NCBI RefSeq assembly: GCF_026151205.1
Contig: NC_087076.1
Coordinates: 13,935,675-13,999,674, forward strand
DNA: 64,000 bases
Source: Bolinopsis microptera
Taxonomy: Eukaryota; Ctenophora; Tentaculata; Lobata; Bolinopsidae
Direction: 5' to 3'
Shown here: positions 22,108 through 33,369 of the stretch, piece after piece
Layout: each line of letters opens with the position of its first letter
How positions within the stretch are numbered: the stretch's first letter is position 1
Made by a program: the position numbers and the translations under genes
The notes under the pieces: model-generated
The model's database searches: none
The model's input: the letters and a program-made list of their open reading frames with translations, nothing else
Told to the model about the DNA's origin: nothing

Positions 22108-22371
22108 TTAAAAACCTGGCTTTTTCTTGTTTCTGGATCTCTTCACTTTCACTACTGTAGCTGCACTACATCCTTTCGTGTACAGAATAAAGGGCAGTAT
22201 GTCCTCGTCATCTAAGACTGAAATTTGAGTATAATAGTGTGAATCAAAGAGTAGCTTTATATGGCTACCTTCTCTTATCCCCAGCTGCTCCCTCAAACTG
22301 TCCCAGGACAACCCTTCGTGTACATGCACACTAGTAACGAAGCCATTCCACTCAAACTTTATCATACCCAT
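22108..22371 (-). CDS. 87-aa protein, PB1/ubiquitin-like fold candidate
   Basis: A single open frame from an ATG. The order is a basic N-terminal strand (MGMIKFEWNGFVTSVHVHEG), a helix-like stretch with SLREQLG, a strand with HIKLLFDSHYY, an acidic cluster VLDDEDILPFI, then TVVKVKRSRNKKKPGF. PB1 domains have this pattern: basic strand, helix, then an acidic D-x-D-x-D/E turn. Length fits one domain plus a basic tail. The similarity is by pattern only, and the ORF could be one exon of a longer gene. Confidence 0.4.
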   Translation of the reverse strand: MGMIKFEWNGFVTSVHVHEGLSWDSLREQLGIREGSHIKLLFDSHYYTQISVLDDEDILPFILYTKGCSAATVVKVKRSRNKKKPGF

Positions 22372-22805
22372 GACTGTGCTACAGTGTGTAAATGCGTGAA
22401 TGTGAGTGAATTATTAAATTATATGAACTTTTGTAGGAAATTATAAAATTGATGAATAAATAATATAATGGAGACTTTGAATAGCTTTGAAAGTTTGAAT
22501 AGTGTCCAGATCATGGAATTACAGTTAAACTACAGAACTGATTAAATAATAAATTAATAAATAATAAATGAAATATATTGTATTTGTTTTTTGTAGACTT
22601 TATTCGAATAACCTCAGGAAATCCGTAGTACAAGGACAATTATTGCCAACTTTATCAATTACATAGAATTTAGAAATATGATTAATAATGGAAAAAAAGA
22701 ATGTTAATAATTTTGAATGAATACCGAAACAGTGATGACAAGGAATTTAAATGAACATAAAAGGTTTGATGTAATAGTATTGAGTATTTAGATTAACTAT
22801 CGAAT

Positions 22806-23114
22806 GAGGGAAGTTGGTAGTTTAGCTCCGGTCAGTCCCTGCACACTCCCTGCACGGTCTATGCACAGTAACATATGAACATCAGCTAGTAGTAGCCGGT
22901 TAATAGCCACTTTGTGGTCACTAGCCGGTTAGTAGCCGGCTAGCGACCACTTTTTAAGAGTCGGTTAGTAGCCGGTTTGGTAATGTGAAGATGAGGAGCT
23001 GTTATTACAAAAGTGGCTAGTAGCCGGTGTTCATAGGTTACTGTGCAGGGACCGTGCATAGACCGTGCAGGGAGTGTGCAGGGACTGACCGGAGCTAAAC
23101 GACCAACTTCCCTC
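22806..23114. mobile_element. 309-bp palindromic MITE
   Basis: The ends are about 65-bp inverted repeats beginning GAGGGAAGTTGG and containing CTCCGGTCAGTCCCTGCACA. GAAT is duplicated at 22802-22805 and 23115-23118. The middle has several AGTAGCCGG units in both orientations. A stray GTTAGTAGCCGGTGTTCATA at 23298-23317 matches this middle part. Confidence 0.75.
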
Positions 23115-23171
23115 GAATATTGTATAAAATACGTAATAATAAAACAATTAAGTAAAAACAATTAAGTAATT

Positions 23172-23302
23172 AAATCAAAACAATAAATTAGCTAATGTGT
23201 TGTTGGTTTGTAAAATAATTAGTTGAAAATCGATTACGGTCGCAAATCACAGGGCGAAACATTTAATTGTAGGAGAATCTTCTCGAAATTATATTTCGTT
23301 AG
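23172..23302 (+). repeat. Dispersed repeat, copy 1 (copy 2 at 26703-26830)
   Basis: About 130 bp starting AAAACAATAAATTAG and ending near TATATTTCGTTA is repeated at 26703-26830 in the same orientation with few changes. The stretch is non-coding, and no inverted ends or target duplications are visible. Confidence 0.75.
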
Positions 23303-23334
23303 TAGCCGGTGTTCATATGTTTTAATATATATCA

Positions 23335-23640
23335 TCATTTAAGAATTGAATAAATATTTTGACTTTTGCAGTAACAATGCCAGCTGAGAATTATAAGGAC
23401 ATAGAAATCACTCAGTATCTGCTTAGTTTCAGGTAATATATCCCCAACCTCATTTTTCAGTCCAGTGTTAGTATTTCCAGTTTTTGAATCGTCAATAAAT
23501 TTCTGCAAATCCTCTGGGACTGACACCTCAATGTGATAAAATCCCGTAGTAAGAATATCGACTGGGTGTAAATGATATTCTTCAGTTAATATCAATAGAT
23601 TGGTTCCAAATGCTTCCAAAAAAGTCCTGGACAAAGCACA
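23335..23640 (-). CDS. Possible exon, unknown gene
   Basis: The minus-strand frame reads LEAFGTNLLILTEEYHLHPV and continues with VSVPEDLQKFIDDSKTG and a polar C-terminal part. Composition looks protein-like, but no family is recognised. The overlapping frame upstream (23582-23830) is also open. Exon borders are uncertain. Confidence 0.3.
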   Translation of the reverse strand, partial: CALSRTFLEAFGTNLLILTEEYHLHPVDILTTGFYHIEVSVPEDLQKFIDDSKTGNTNTGLKNEVGDILPETKQILSDFYVLIILSWHCYCKSQNIYSILK

Positions 23641-24463
23641 CATAAATCCCTAGCTCAAGTCGTATTTTAACAGTGTTCATAGCACGTGAGGGATAACAGC
23701 ATGACGTAAGTTTATTTAATGTCAGACATGAACTAAAAAATAAAACTTCTTTAACCACTTCAGTGTGAAATGTTTCAGGAGTACGAACCTCTGATTTTTT
23801 AAGCCAGAAATAGAGATACTCAGAGTACAATCGGTCAATTTAATTGGATCTCTTAAAGTAATCAAGGCCAGGTGTGGCCAAGGTTTGAACGTAATAAAAC
23901 GACTACGATATCTATACAACCAACTTATTTATAGGTTTTTAGAAATATGAATGTACCAGAAACTTGTGGATGGATTTGATGAGTTCTGTGATAGGGAACG
24001 GCTTCCTAGTGGATCTTGAAGATGAGCTTAAAACTAAAATAATCCATAACTTTACTGAATTCCATGACACTTACAAAAACTGCATCGAAAAATCGTTTAA
24101 ACTAGAAACCCCGAAAACTTCTAAGAGAACTGTTCAGGTTAACCCTTGGATAACTCCCGGTCTCAATGTCTCATTTGCTCAATTAATAATCAGCATAAAC
24201 TGTACACAAACTTCTTCCATATTTCTGACTTGGCGTCAGTATCTTGGAGAGTCTCGCATGTTGAGCACAAACCGAGACTCTTGTAGGCGAACCTGATGTG
24301 AAACATGACATCACTGTCACGATCCCTCACTACACCACCATAAATCACCCCACCCTCAGCCCACCTCTCACTCCTTTCAAACATCTCTCTCGCTCCATCA
24401 CTCTATCTCTCCACTCGAGCCTACATAATTAGCCTGAAATTTTTATTAAGTATTAGATTAACA

Positions 24464-24762
24464 CTACTCTATATAAAATGTGATGTGGAATAGTAAAATA
24501 CGACTCAATCTTGAACAATGAAAGAAAAGAAGAGATTCAGATACCAACGTTGCAACTTTCACAAGGTTCTGAATCTTCTTTATTATTCGCTGTTCTGATT
24601 TTGCATTTGCATTGTTGCAGTACTTTGAGAGGGACTTGTAGTCTAAAACTTTACCAGTTCTCGCAGAAAGCACAACAAAAAATCCAAAATTAGAAGTAAA
24701 TCCAGCTTTGCTCCAGCTTCCATCTATTTTCACTGTCAGAATAGGCTGTCCGTCTTTGTAGA
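24464..24762 (-). pseudogene. Mutator-like transposase fragment (first acidic motif)
   Basis: The frame reads YKDGQPILTVKIDGSWSKAG, then FFVVLSARTGKVLDYKSLSK, the start of the Mutator-like transposase domain common in invertebrate genomes, where a DGSW-type motif carries a conserved Asp. Only this portion remains. The next parts of the domain are found in a separate gene at 31.8-33.9 kb on the same strand. It lies between the arms of a perfect 27-bp inverted repeat. Confidence 0.55.
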
Positions 24763-24802
24763 CTGTGCTGGAGCAAACCTTGTGAAAGTTGCAACGTTGG
24801 TA
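24542..24802. repeat. Perfect 27-bp inverted repeat around a transposase fragment
   Basis: The left arm 24542-24568 (TACCAACGTTGCAACTTTCA and seven more bases) is exactly complementary to 24776-24802. The loop is 207 bp and holds the transposase fragment. It may be a recent inverted duplication or ends of a small element; no target duplication is evident. Confidence 0.85.
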
Positions 24803-25186
24803 AGCTTTGCACAGCTTGTGTTCCTCTCGTCAGTGGATTTGATCTTCAAGTAGTTCCTCCTCTTTTGTCAACAGCTTTGATTGAACCAGTTTGAAGGTCG
24901 AGCTAGAACTTTGGTGTTGAACTCCGAGAACAGCCTTAAATTTATTGAGACCTGGTGGGTTTATTACAAGATTAATGTCAGTGCAAGAAGTAAGAATAAA
25001 TAAAATACGATCGGAAGTACTGGAAACTGATTTCCACTTATCAATGATTTTGCAATAAACGGAGATCGAAAATGTGAAATTATATATATTGCACGCAATA
25101 TGTAAGTGCTGATGAATAAAACAAGCATTTCAAACAAATTAAAATTAAAATTAAACTAAGATTCTTTATCTGACTCGACCGGTTCC

Positions 25187-25477
25187 TCAACAGTCCCGGA
25201 TCAGGTGTCCAACCTTCTTGCACCTGAAATTAATTATTCCATTAGCCTTAATGTTGTATCTTTGATTTGTTTTCTACACACATTGTGGTTAGACATCGGT
25301 CACCTCAACTTGCAATTGTGAATGATAGAATATAAACATATAATACAAAACAGACTATAATTAGTAATTACAACAAACTTACCTATAGCAGGTGCACTGT
25401 CTCCTCGGCTTACTGGAAGCCTTTCCTGGCACTGTATGTACATTTGCTACTTGACAATTTGTAATATTGATGTTCAT
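25187..25477 (-). CDS. Two-exon zinc-knuckle mini-gene, copy 1 (43 aa)
   Basis: Exon a (25477-25383) starts with ATG and ends TATAG|GTAAG. Exon b (25223-25187) follows TTTCAG and ends in TGA. Joined, they give 43 aa starting MNINITNCQVANV and ending CYRCKKVGHLIRDC. The CCHC knuckle (C-x2-C-x4-H-x4-C) is split by the intron inside the Arg codon. Zinc knuckles of this type bind single-stranded RNA or DNA and occur in Gag-like and CNBP-like proteins. Two further copies lie at 25985 and 32814. Copy 1 lacks the proline-rich tail of the others because a TGA directly follows the last Cys. Confidence 0.6.
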
Positions 25478-25984
25478 CCTTTATCCTAATAGGAAATAAT
25501 TACATATTAAAAGCCTCTGATAATGCTGATAAATAATATGCATGATCAATTATTCTTCTTTCTTTAAATCATATCATAGGAGAACCCTCAAGTCGAATAT
25601 AAATTGATCTCGACCACCAAATTCTCCATACAGTTTAACATGATTCTTTACAGTTTTTTTTTGTAAAGTTATTTGCAGACTTGCGGTTACAAGGACAAAT
25701 TTCTGTTTCCTTGTCTGTTTCCATGCTTGCTATTTGGAACGGCAAATAACTTTTAAATATGAACAACCAGCATTCCTTAAGAACACTGCAGTTCATTACA
25801 CAATACATATAATATTGCAAAGTCAGTAGTTTATATATTATATATATTGTAGAGATATTTCATCTTAAAAACTCGATTACTATACTATACTACTGACACC
25901 AATTCAAGATTACCTTTATTATGAAGTAGTCTCAGTACTGATGAATAAAACAAGCATTTCAAACAAATAAAAATAAAAATTAAA

Positions 25985-26420
25985 CTAAGATTCTTTATCT
26001 GACTCGGCCAGTTCCTGGGCCGGGTGGATGGTGTCAGGGGCCGGTATCGGAGGCCGGGTGGGTGATGGTCCAGCTGGCCGGACCTCCTTCTGTTGGGGGC
26101 TGGGCGGCAGGCGGGGTATTCTGCTGAACCGCTGGTACGGCTTGGTCCAACAATCCCGCATCAGGTGCCCAACCTTCTTGCACCTGAAATTAATTATTCC
26201 ATTAGCCTGTTGTATCTTTGATTTGTTTTCTACAAACATTTGCATTGTGGTTAGAAATCGGTCACCTCAACTTGCAATTGTGAAAGGTAGAATATAAACA
26301 TACAAAACAGACTATAATTAGTAATTACAACAAACTAACCGGTAACAGGTGCGCTGCCTCCTCGGCTTACTGGAAGCCTTTCCTGGTGCAGCTGTCTTCA
26401 GGTTAACCACGTTACAAATT
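25985..26420 (-). CDS. Zinc-knuckle mini-gene, copy 2 with proline-rich tail
   Basis: Exon a ends at 26340 (TGTTACCG|GTTAG) and encodes KTAAPGKASSKPRRQRTCYR. Exon b is 26183-25985: CKKVGHLMRDCWTKPYQRFS, a Pro-rich segment, then HPAQELAESDKES and TAG. The knuckle is complete across the splice. The ATG present in copies 1 and 3 is not preserved, so the start is unclear. Confidence 0.5.
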
Positions 26421-26702
26421 TAAATTGTAATTTTGGGTTGTGCGGTGAAACACATTTCTGGTCAAAGTATCACTGGACCCGAGGGACCTCAACGTATCAC
26501 CCAAATGGTTGGCCAGTGTATTGTGATCTGGCCAAGCCATTTAATTTTAGACTCTTAGTGGGTTCATCTTTGACGAGTTAATATGTGAAATCACAAAACA
26601 TTTTGTTGTATTTTAAAATTGACAATGCTTTTTTACTGAAAGCGTAGAAGAGTTGGTTTTTACGCTTATGCTTATATTGTAAATTTGATTAGGTCGTAAA
26701 AA

Positions 26703-26830
26703 TCAAAACAATAAATTAGGTAATGTGTTGTTTGTTTGTAAAATAATTAGTTAAAAATCGATCACGGTCACAAATCACAGGGCGAAACATTTAATTGTAG
26801 GAGAATCTTCTCGAAATCATATTTCGTTAT
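26703..26830 (+). repeat. Dispersed repeat, copy 2
   Basis: Partner of 23172-23302. After the shared TATTTCGTTA the two copies diverge: copy 1 continues into AGTAGCCGG sequence, copy 2 does not. Confidence 0.75.
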
Positions 26831-27280
26831 TGAACCTTCATTCCTGAATGTGTTACTAGCATCTTTAATGTTTTGTATGAAAGCGTCTTTTACAGCTCAT
26901 AATCGAGCTCTCTCTATCTTAATGATGTTTTTCCTCCCAGGCTGTTTCTTGCTACTGCCACTAGATTACCAGACATGGCATCGTCAAACGTAGACATCCT
27001 GAATTTAAAAATTCAATTAAATAAGTTTCAAATGAAGAGTAGGGGGTCCACCCCATTTTTTCCAATTAAGTGAAAATCGACTGGTCTTAATAGCGTGGAA
27101 ATAGTTGAGAACATTAAATAGGCATTTTCAAATAATAAAAATCACAGCAAAAACTTCACCCATTCGATTGAAATAAACTTAAAAAGTGAGTTACGGGTAA
27201 ATGCCTCACAAAATGGCTAGCCTCACAGAATGGCCAAATTTGTAAATGTTTTTGTAACTAATTTTTTATAAAAGACTGGT

Positions 27281-29930
27281 GGGGGGGGGGGTCCAACCCG
27301 ATGTCCGTAATGAGGGTTGATGAGGCCAAAATCGGAATCGGAAAAATCGGAAAAATCGGAAAATTGAGAAATTTACAGAATCGATCTCTAAAACCTCTCA
27401 GAAGTGATATAATTCAACCAGAACCCCTACATATGCTATATTGTTATGAGAAAACGAACCAATTGGACATTCCAATAGTATGTTTTATGTGTTTTTCCAC
27501 TGCAGGGGCTAGTATGCTCACTACTAGTTGAAGTTGTCATGTACTCCCAGACCCAGGTGCTTTGGCCTCTTGACGTGAGATCGATTGTTTCTGCTCATTA
27601 ATTTTATCCCTGTTACTTGTTATTATGTATTAGTACAACACTAGGTACCGGGTTATATTTTGTCATTTTGTGGTCCCGTCTTTAAACATACCATAATATC
27701 ACTAGTACACTGCAATTTAAATGTATAGTCACGTACATTTGTATCGTAACACATGCTTGGCTGGGGGATCATGTTTTGTGTCCGTTCGGTACCCTATATG
27801 TTAAAAACGGACAAAAAGTAGGGCGGACAAAAACAGACAAAAACAGACAAAAACAGACAAAACATTTAGATGTCCTCCTCCTCCTCCCTAGTCTTCCTCC
27901 TCCTTCTCATCAGTCCTCCTCCTCCTCCTAAGTCTTCCTCCTCCTCCTGAGTCCTTCTCCTCCTGAGTCCTCTCCAGTCCTCTTCATGACTCCTCGTCCT
28001 CCTCCTCCTCCTCACCCTCCTCCTCAGTCCCCTCCTCCTCCTCAGTCCTACTCCCAGTCCTCCTCCTTCTCCTTCTCCTCCTCCTCCTCCTCCTCCTCCT
28101 CCACCTCCTCATTTCTCCTCCTCATCCTCCTCCTCGTTCTCCTCCCCATCAGCCCTCCTCAGTCCTCCTCATAGTCGTCCTCCTCCTCCTGACTCCTCCT
28201 CCTCAGTCATCCTCCTCTTCTTCCTTAGTCCTCCTCCTCTTTCTCCTCCTCATCAGTCCTCATCTTCTGTCCTCCTCATAATCGTCCTCGTCCTCATCCT
28301 CTTTCTCACCCTCCTCCTCAGTCCCCTCTGAGTCCTACTCATAGTCGTCCTCCTCCTCCTGACTCCCCCTCCTCCTCCTTCTCCTCTTTCTTCTCCTCCT
28401 AATCAGTCCTCCTGCTCAGTCGTCCTCCTCCTCCTCCTCGTCCTTAGTCCTCGTCCTCGTCAGTCTTCCTCCTCAGTCCTCCTCAGTCCTCCTCCTCATC
28501 ATCCTCCGCCTCCTCCTCCGCCTCCTCAGTCTCCTCCTCCTCATCCTCCTCCTCAGTCCTCCTCAGTCCTCCTCATCATCCTAATCCTAAGTCCTCCTCC
28601 TTCTCCTCCTCATCAGTCCTCATCCTCTGTCCTCCACTAGTCGTCCTCGTCCTCGTCATTAGTCCTCCTCCTCCTCTTCCTCCTGAGTCCTCCTCCTCTT
28701 CCTCCTCCTGAGTCCTCCTTTGGAATCCTCTTTCTCCTCCTCATCATCAGTCCTCCTCCTCTTCTTCAGTTCTCCTCCTGAGTCCTCCTCCTCATCTTCC
28801 TCCACCTCCTGAATCCTCCTCCTGAGTCATCCTCCTCCTCCTCCTCATTCTCCTCCTTATCCTCCTCCTCCGCAGTCCTCCTCCTCCTTCTCCTCTTCCT
28901 TCTCATCTTAATCAGTCCTCTTCCTTAGCCCTCGTTATCATCCTCCTAGTCCTCATCCTTAGTCCTCGTCCTCATCCTCCTCAGTCTTCCTCCTCAGTCT
29001 TCCTCCTCCTTCTCCTCATCAGTCCTCCTCCTCCTCAGCCTCATCCTCCTCATCCTCCTCCTTAGTCCTCCTCAGTCCCCAGTCCTCTTCCTACTCGTCA
29101 GTCCTCCTCATCCTCCTCCTCCTCCTCAGTCCTTCTCCTCCTCGTCAGTCCTCCTCCTCCTCGTCAGTCCTTTTCGGTCCTTCTCCTCCTCGTCAGTCCT
29201 CCCCAGTCCTCCTCCTCTTCAGTTTTCCTCCTTCTCCTCCTCCTCCTCAGTCCTCCTCTTCTTCAGTCCTCATCCTCCTCCTCATCAGTTTACACAATTT
29301 ATTGTTACTAAAATGTTTTTAAACGCATGTGAGTCTGTAACATATTGACATGTTACTGTTACTGACTCAAAATGTGCTGTAGAATTTTTTGTTTAACATA
29401 GTTTTACTCTCCAGTACTATGGAAAATTTGTTACATGATAAATAAAGATTTTGATAAATAAAGTGATTTTCATCCCTTTTAATGTTATTAAAAATTGTGT
29501 AAACTATTCTTTGTATCTAAGAGATAACTGTGCTACCCATTTCTGCAGATAGCCTGTTACAAATTGTGGAGACAATTTAAATCAAAAGTTACTAAAGCGT
29601 TCGCTATTTGTTACGATTGTTATTACCAACCGTACCTCTTTCAATTGTGGACCGGGGTGGATGTTTCTGTCAAACAAGAGTTGATACGACAGTGTGTTTT
29701 TTTTCCGGACGAAACGATTCTTGTTTGGAACAAGAAACTATTTTGGGGTTCTGGGACCACCACCAATCGATTTCTTGTCATATTTTTATTTCAAGTACAG
29801 AAATAGCTACCTATATCGCCTAGAAACCTCAGAGGGAAGATTTAAATTTTCCCGATTTTTCCGATATGAGGGTTGATGAGGCCAAAATCGGGATCGGAAT
29901 GATCGGATTGGATCGGGTTGGACCCCCCCC
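27281..29930. mobile_element. 2.65-kb poly-G-capped element, ACTGGT target duplication
   Basis: The left end is 11 G then TCCAACCCGAT; the right end is ATCGGGTTGGA then 8 C. Both ends continue with a shared AGGGTTGATGAGGCCAAAAT block and repeated TCGGAAAAA units. ACTGGT flanks both sides (27275-27280 and 29931-29936). The interior is a TCC-rich tract plus AT-rich non-coding sequence, with no transposase. Confidence 0.8.
27868..29287 (+). repeat. 1.4-kb TCC-rich polypyrimidine minisatellite
   Basis: CTCCTCCT triplets are interspersed with CAGTCCTCC and GAGTCCTCC units over about 1,420 bp, nearly all pyrimidine on this strand. Long mirror-symmetric polypyrimidine tracts can form triplex (H-DNA). 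Any open frame here reflects the triplet repeat. Confidence 0.9.
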
Positions 29931-30064
29931 ACTGGTAGGTTTTGTGGATACCATATGAAACAAAAGTCTTCTGGCAACACTTCCTGTGGTGAAATCATTA
30001 ACTAGGACCACATTTTCTGGCATAAATATGACTGTTTATGTAGAAATTTTGAGCACTGAAAAAT

Positions 30065-30420
30065 TTGTTTTCAAATTTTTGAACTAAGTTTACATTTTGG
30101 TGAGAACTTCTGGCACCAGTATGACAGAAGATGTTCAAAGAATAGTATTCATCAAACAAAACGAACATTGTTCAATATAGGAAGAAAAAAATGCTAAAAT
30201 GGCTACACGCCTCACAAAATGGCCAAAATATGCCTCACAAAATTTGTTTTCAAATTTTTGAACTAAGTTTGCATTTTGGTGAGAACTTCTGGCACCAGTA
30301 TGACAGAAGATGTTTAAAGAATAGTATTCATCAAACAAAACGAACATTGTTCAATTTAGGAAGAAACAAAATGTTAAAATGGCTAAACGCCTCACAAAAT
30401 GGCCAAAATATGCCTCACAA
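30065..30420 (+). repeat. Tandem duplication, about 180-bp unit
   Basis: The unit TTGTTTTCAAATTTTTGAAC to CGCCTCACAAAATGGCC (30065-30242) repeats at 30245-30420 with a few substitutions. It lies in the right half of the 27.2-31.1 kb foldback and multiplies its GCCTCACAAAATGGCC motif. Confidence 0.85.
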
Positions 30421-31493
30421 AATGGCCAAAATTTAAAACTCCTTTTATTCAATGAAACCATAAGTCTAAAGTATTCACAAGCTATTTATCATACAATAAC
30501 ACCCCAGATGGAGTGTTTTTACAGCCGAATGAAGGTTATAAATCATGAAATCAGGGAATATGAACAACGCCACACAAAATGGCCATTTTTGGTGTAAGAA
30601 ATTATGCCCTTTTTATTCAGTTCTAAGAAATTTCACCTATATGGGGGTGTTAACAAGGCATATTAATACCAGCAGCATGCCTGAAACAAGAGCCAAAGGT
30701 TTTAGAAAAATAAAATTTTCTCGTTTTTTTTTTGCCATTTTGTCAGGCATTTTTTCTTTTTTGTGAAATAATTTTTCACAGCTCAGTTTTTTCGTGAGTT
30801 TTAGGTTATTACCCCATTCCTTAATAGGTTTTCTAAGAACGTGTGGTGATAGAAATTTAAAAAGTATCTCCATCAACAAAATTATAGAAATTCAGATTTG
30901 GCCATTCTGTGAGGCATGTTTTTTTGGAGGAAGATTTTCCGGCCAATTTTTCTCAAAGAAAAAATGGTTATGAGATTAAATGAACCCCCGGGAAGAAAAA
31001 TATGAGTGTCAACTTAGCTTCTTATGAGATAAAAACTGGAATAAAGTGTGTTTTGTGACTTTGAGAGACCTTCCTTTTTTTTGGCCATTCTGTGAGGCAA
31101 ATACCCGTAGTGCTAAACAACATTTTTAAAGTTTGTTAAAACTTACGATTTCTTTGGCCCTATAACCGGTGTTATCTCCATGGCAACATCATCAGGGACA
31201 GGGAGAGGCTGCATAACTGAAATTTAGTATTTATATCATTTTTCATTTTTGACGAAACCTACTACTAAATGTATTACAAAAACTACTATATACCCTTCGA
31301 TAAAACAATTTTCAGCTCGCAAATATATTTGAATTTTTTTCACTTACCATGATACTCGGTCGGTTGTTGCGAATAGTTTAAACCGTGCCCGTGGTGATAA
31401 TAGGTATGCGTAGGTACGGTGTACCATATAAATTTGGATTCATGACTGCAAAATGTTTTCAGTTATAGGTATCACATTATCGTACTTAAGTTA

Positions 31494-31745
31494 AACGGAC
31501 ATTGATTGAACACAAACCGGTTCCTCATATCCTGGATCACCCTCCTCCTTGCAGATGTACTTAGTTGTACTGTCTGGAATTCGGGACATGAATCCTATTT
31601 TCACCTCTTGTGAATCACTTTCAGTATCGATGACTCGGCCAATGTAATATTGTCGATAAAGGACGACTACAAAATCCATATTATCGGCGATACTAGATCC
31701 TTGATCTGACACTTCCACTGGACCGGGCACTGAATACTGAACCAT
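31494..31745 (-). CDS. Possible Tudor/chromo-like exon downstream of the transposase gene
   Basis: The frame contains NMDFVVVLYRQYYIGRVIDT and then EVKIGFMSRIPDSTTKYICK and DPGYEEP. The 'D-V-x-Y-x-x-Y-Y-I-G-x-V' pattern resembles small beta-barrel readers of Tudor type that often follow transposase-like domains in invertebrate genes. Assignment is by pattern only. Confidence 0.35.
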
Positions 31746-32813
31746 AATCCCACCAGTGGAAGTATCCCAGCATCCAGAATTCCTGCTCCATAGCCAGCAA
31801 CAAGGGACTCCTTTTTCTCAAGTGCAGCCTTCAGGCGAGACTCGTACTTCACCTCAGCAGTTTCCTTACTCTTAGTCCTTATCTTCACTCGTCCTGGAGT
31901 CTTTCAAGGCAGTTCCAGCTCTCTGCAGATGTCATCCAGTATCTCGTAACCTTGTGGTATACCTAGTAGGGAGCATATCATTATCATCAAGATATCAAGC
32001 AACTTACAGGTACTAATTAGCTTCAGTAGAGAATTTGTTATAGTATTTTAAATCTGCCAATCAAATAACCTGGAGCGGGAACCTCGTAGCAGACTCTTTG
32101 CGTCTTTTACCGTGGAACCTGGTCTTCGGGATGAAGTTCCACAACACAGAGTTAAAACTTTCGTTTATGTTCGTGTTGTATCCTGGGATCATTTTCCCGA
32201 GGACAGCATCCGTGGTGTAGTGATGGTACACCGGCTCCAGAAATTTTGGGAAGCATTCAGATAAGTGATAGGGCTTATCTGAGAATGCCGCTGGGTTGTC
32301 GGACCTGGGTTATATTTAAATAAAATTACATTATTATATCTATATTATATATGTTATCATCAGCAACTGCGAAATGTGGGAAGCATTCTCAAAAGTAGCC
32401 TGGATTACGTTTATTCAGTTTAGTTTTACTTCTAGAAGAGAAATGGTATCCTTACTTAAACAGGCACCAGCTATCTGTGGGACAAAATGCATGTCTTTCG
32501 GGGTCCATTATCACTGAATGATACAGGGTTGCCCAGATCGCCTTTCTCATTGCTAGAATCCCCTCATCCATCTGTACTGAAGTTGCCACGGACTTATTTA
32601 CTGTTCCCAGAACAGCATTACGAAACAACTTTTGTAGTCGCACTCTAGCAATCTTACCTATATTTGTGATTTTTGTGATAGGTGAATTGAAGTAGTGAAG
32701 TACTGATAGGAACAATTTCAAAGGTGTGCAAATGTAAAATTATATAATATATTGCACGCAATAGGTAAATATTGATGAATAAAACAAGCATTTCAAACAA
32801 ATAAAAACAAAAA

Positions 32814-33153
32814 TTAAACTGCGGTTTCTTTCTCTGGCTCGACCTGTTCCTGAGCCAGGGTGTCAGGGGCCGGTGTCGGGGGCTGGCCGGACCTCATTCT
32901 GTTGCAGGGGGACTGGGAGGCGGGCGGGGGTAATCTGCTGAACCGCTGGTACGGCTTGGTTTGACAGTCCCGCACCAGGTGCCCAACCTTCTTGCACCTA
33001 AAATTAATTATTCCATTAGCCTGTTCTATCTTTTTTTAACAAACTAACCGGTAACAGGTGCGCTGCCTCCTCGGCTTACTGGAAGCCTTTTCAGTTTTCT
33101 GGTGCAGCTGTCTTCAGGTTAACCACGTTACAATTTTGAATTGTTATATTCAT
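32814..33153 (-). pseudogene. Zinc-knuckle mini-gene, copy 3, frameshifted
   Basis: Exon a (33153-33049) has an ATG and the same sequence as copies 1 and 2, but about 7 extra bases (AAAACTG region) put a TGA before the knuckle. Exon b (32997-32814) is open: CKKVGHLVRDCQTKPYQRFS, a Pro-rich tail, then EPEKETAV and TAA. The copy lies in an intron of the transposase gene, same strand. Confidence 0.55.
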
Positions 33154-33268
33154 CTATGATCTTATATCCTAATAGTAAATAATTACATATTAAAAGCCTC
33201 TGATAAATAATATGCATGATCAATTATTCTTCTTTCTTTAAATCATATCGTAGAAGAACCCTCCATAC

Positions 33269-33369
33269 AAGCTGCCACGGACTTATTTACTGTTCCCAGA
33301 ACAGCATTACGAAACAACTTTTGTAGTCGCACTCGAGCAATCTTATTTGTGATATTTGTGATAGGTGAA
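33269..33369 (-). repeat. Duplicated piece of a transposase exon
   Basis: About 100 bp match the 5' part of the exon at 32657-32456, including its intron border, with few changes. It sits in the intron just upstream of the complete exon, so a tandem exon-sized duplication has occurred here. Confidence 0.75.

Larger units (their letters stand above)
27192..31109. mobile_element. 3.9-kb foldback element with GCCTCACAAAATGGCC motif array
   Basis: The ends are inverted copies: TACGGGTAAATGCCTCACAA on the left and the inverse of TACGGGTATTTGCCTCACAG on the right. The motif GCCTCACAAAATGGCC recurs at about 27203, 27221, 30209, 30230, 30390, 30411 and 30572, and inverted at about 30901 and 31082. 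Such arrays often act as transposase-binding sites. No transposase frame is recognisable. A poly-G-capped element (27281-29930) is inserted near its left end. Confidence 0.65.

Noticed and set aside
27986-28174. Pro/Ser-rich ORF
   Set aside because: It is a reading of the TCC-rich minisatellite.
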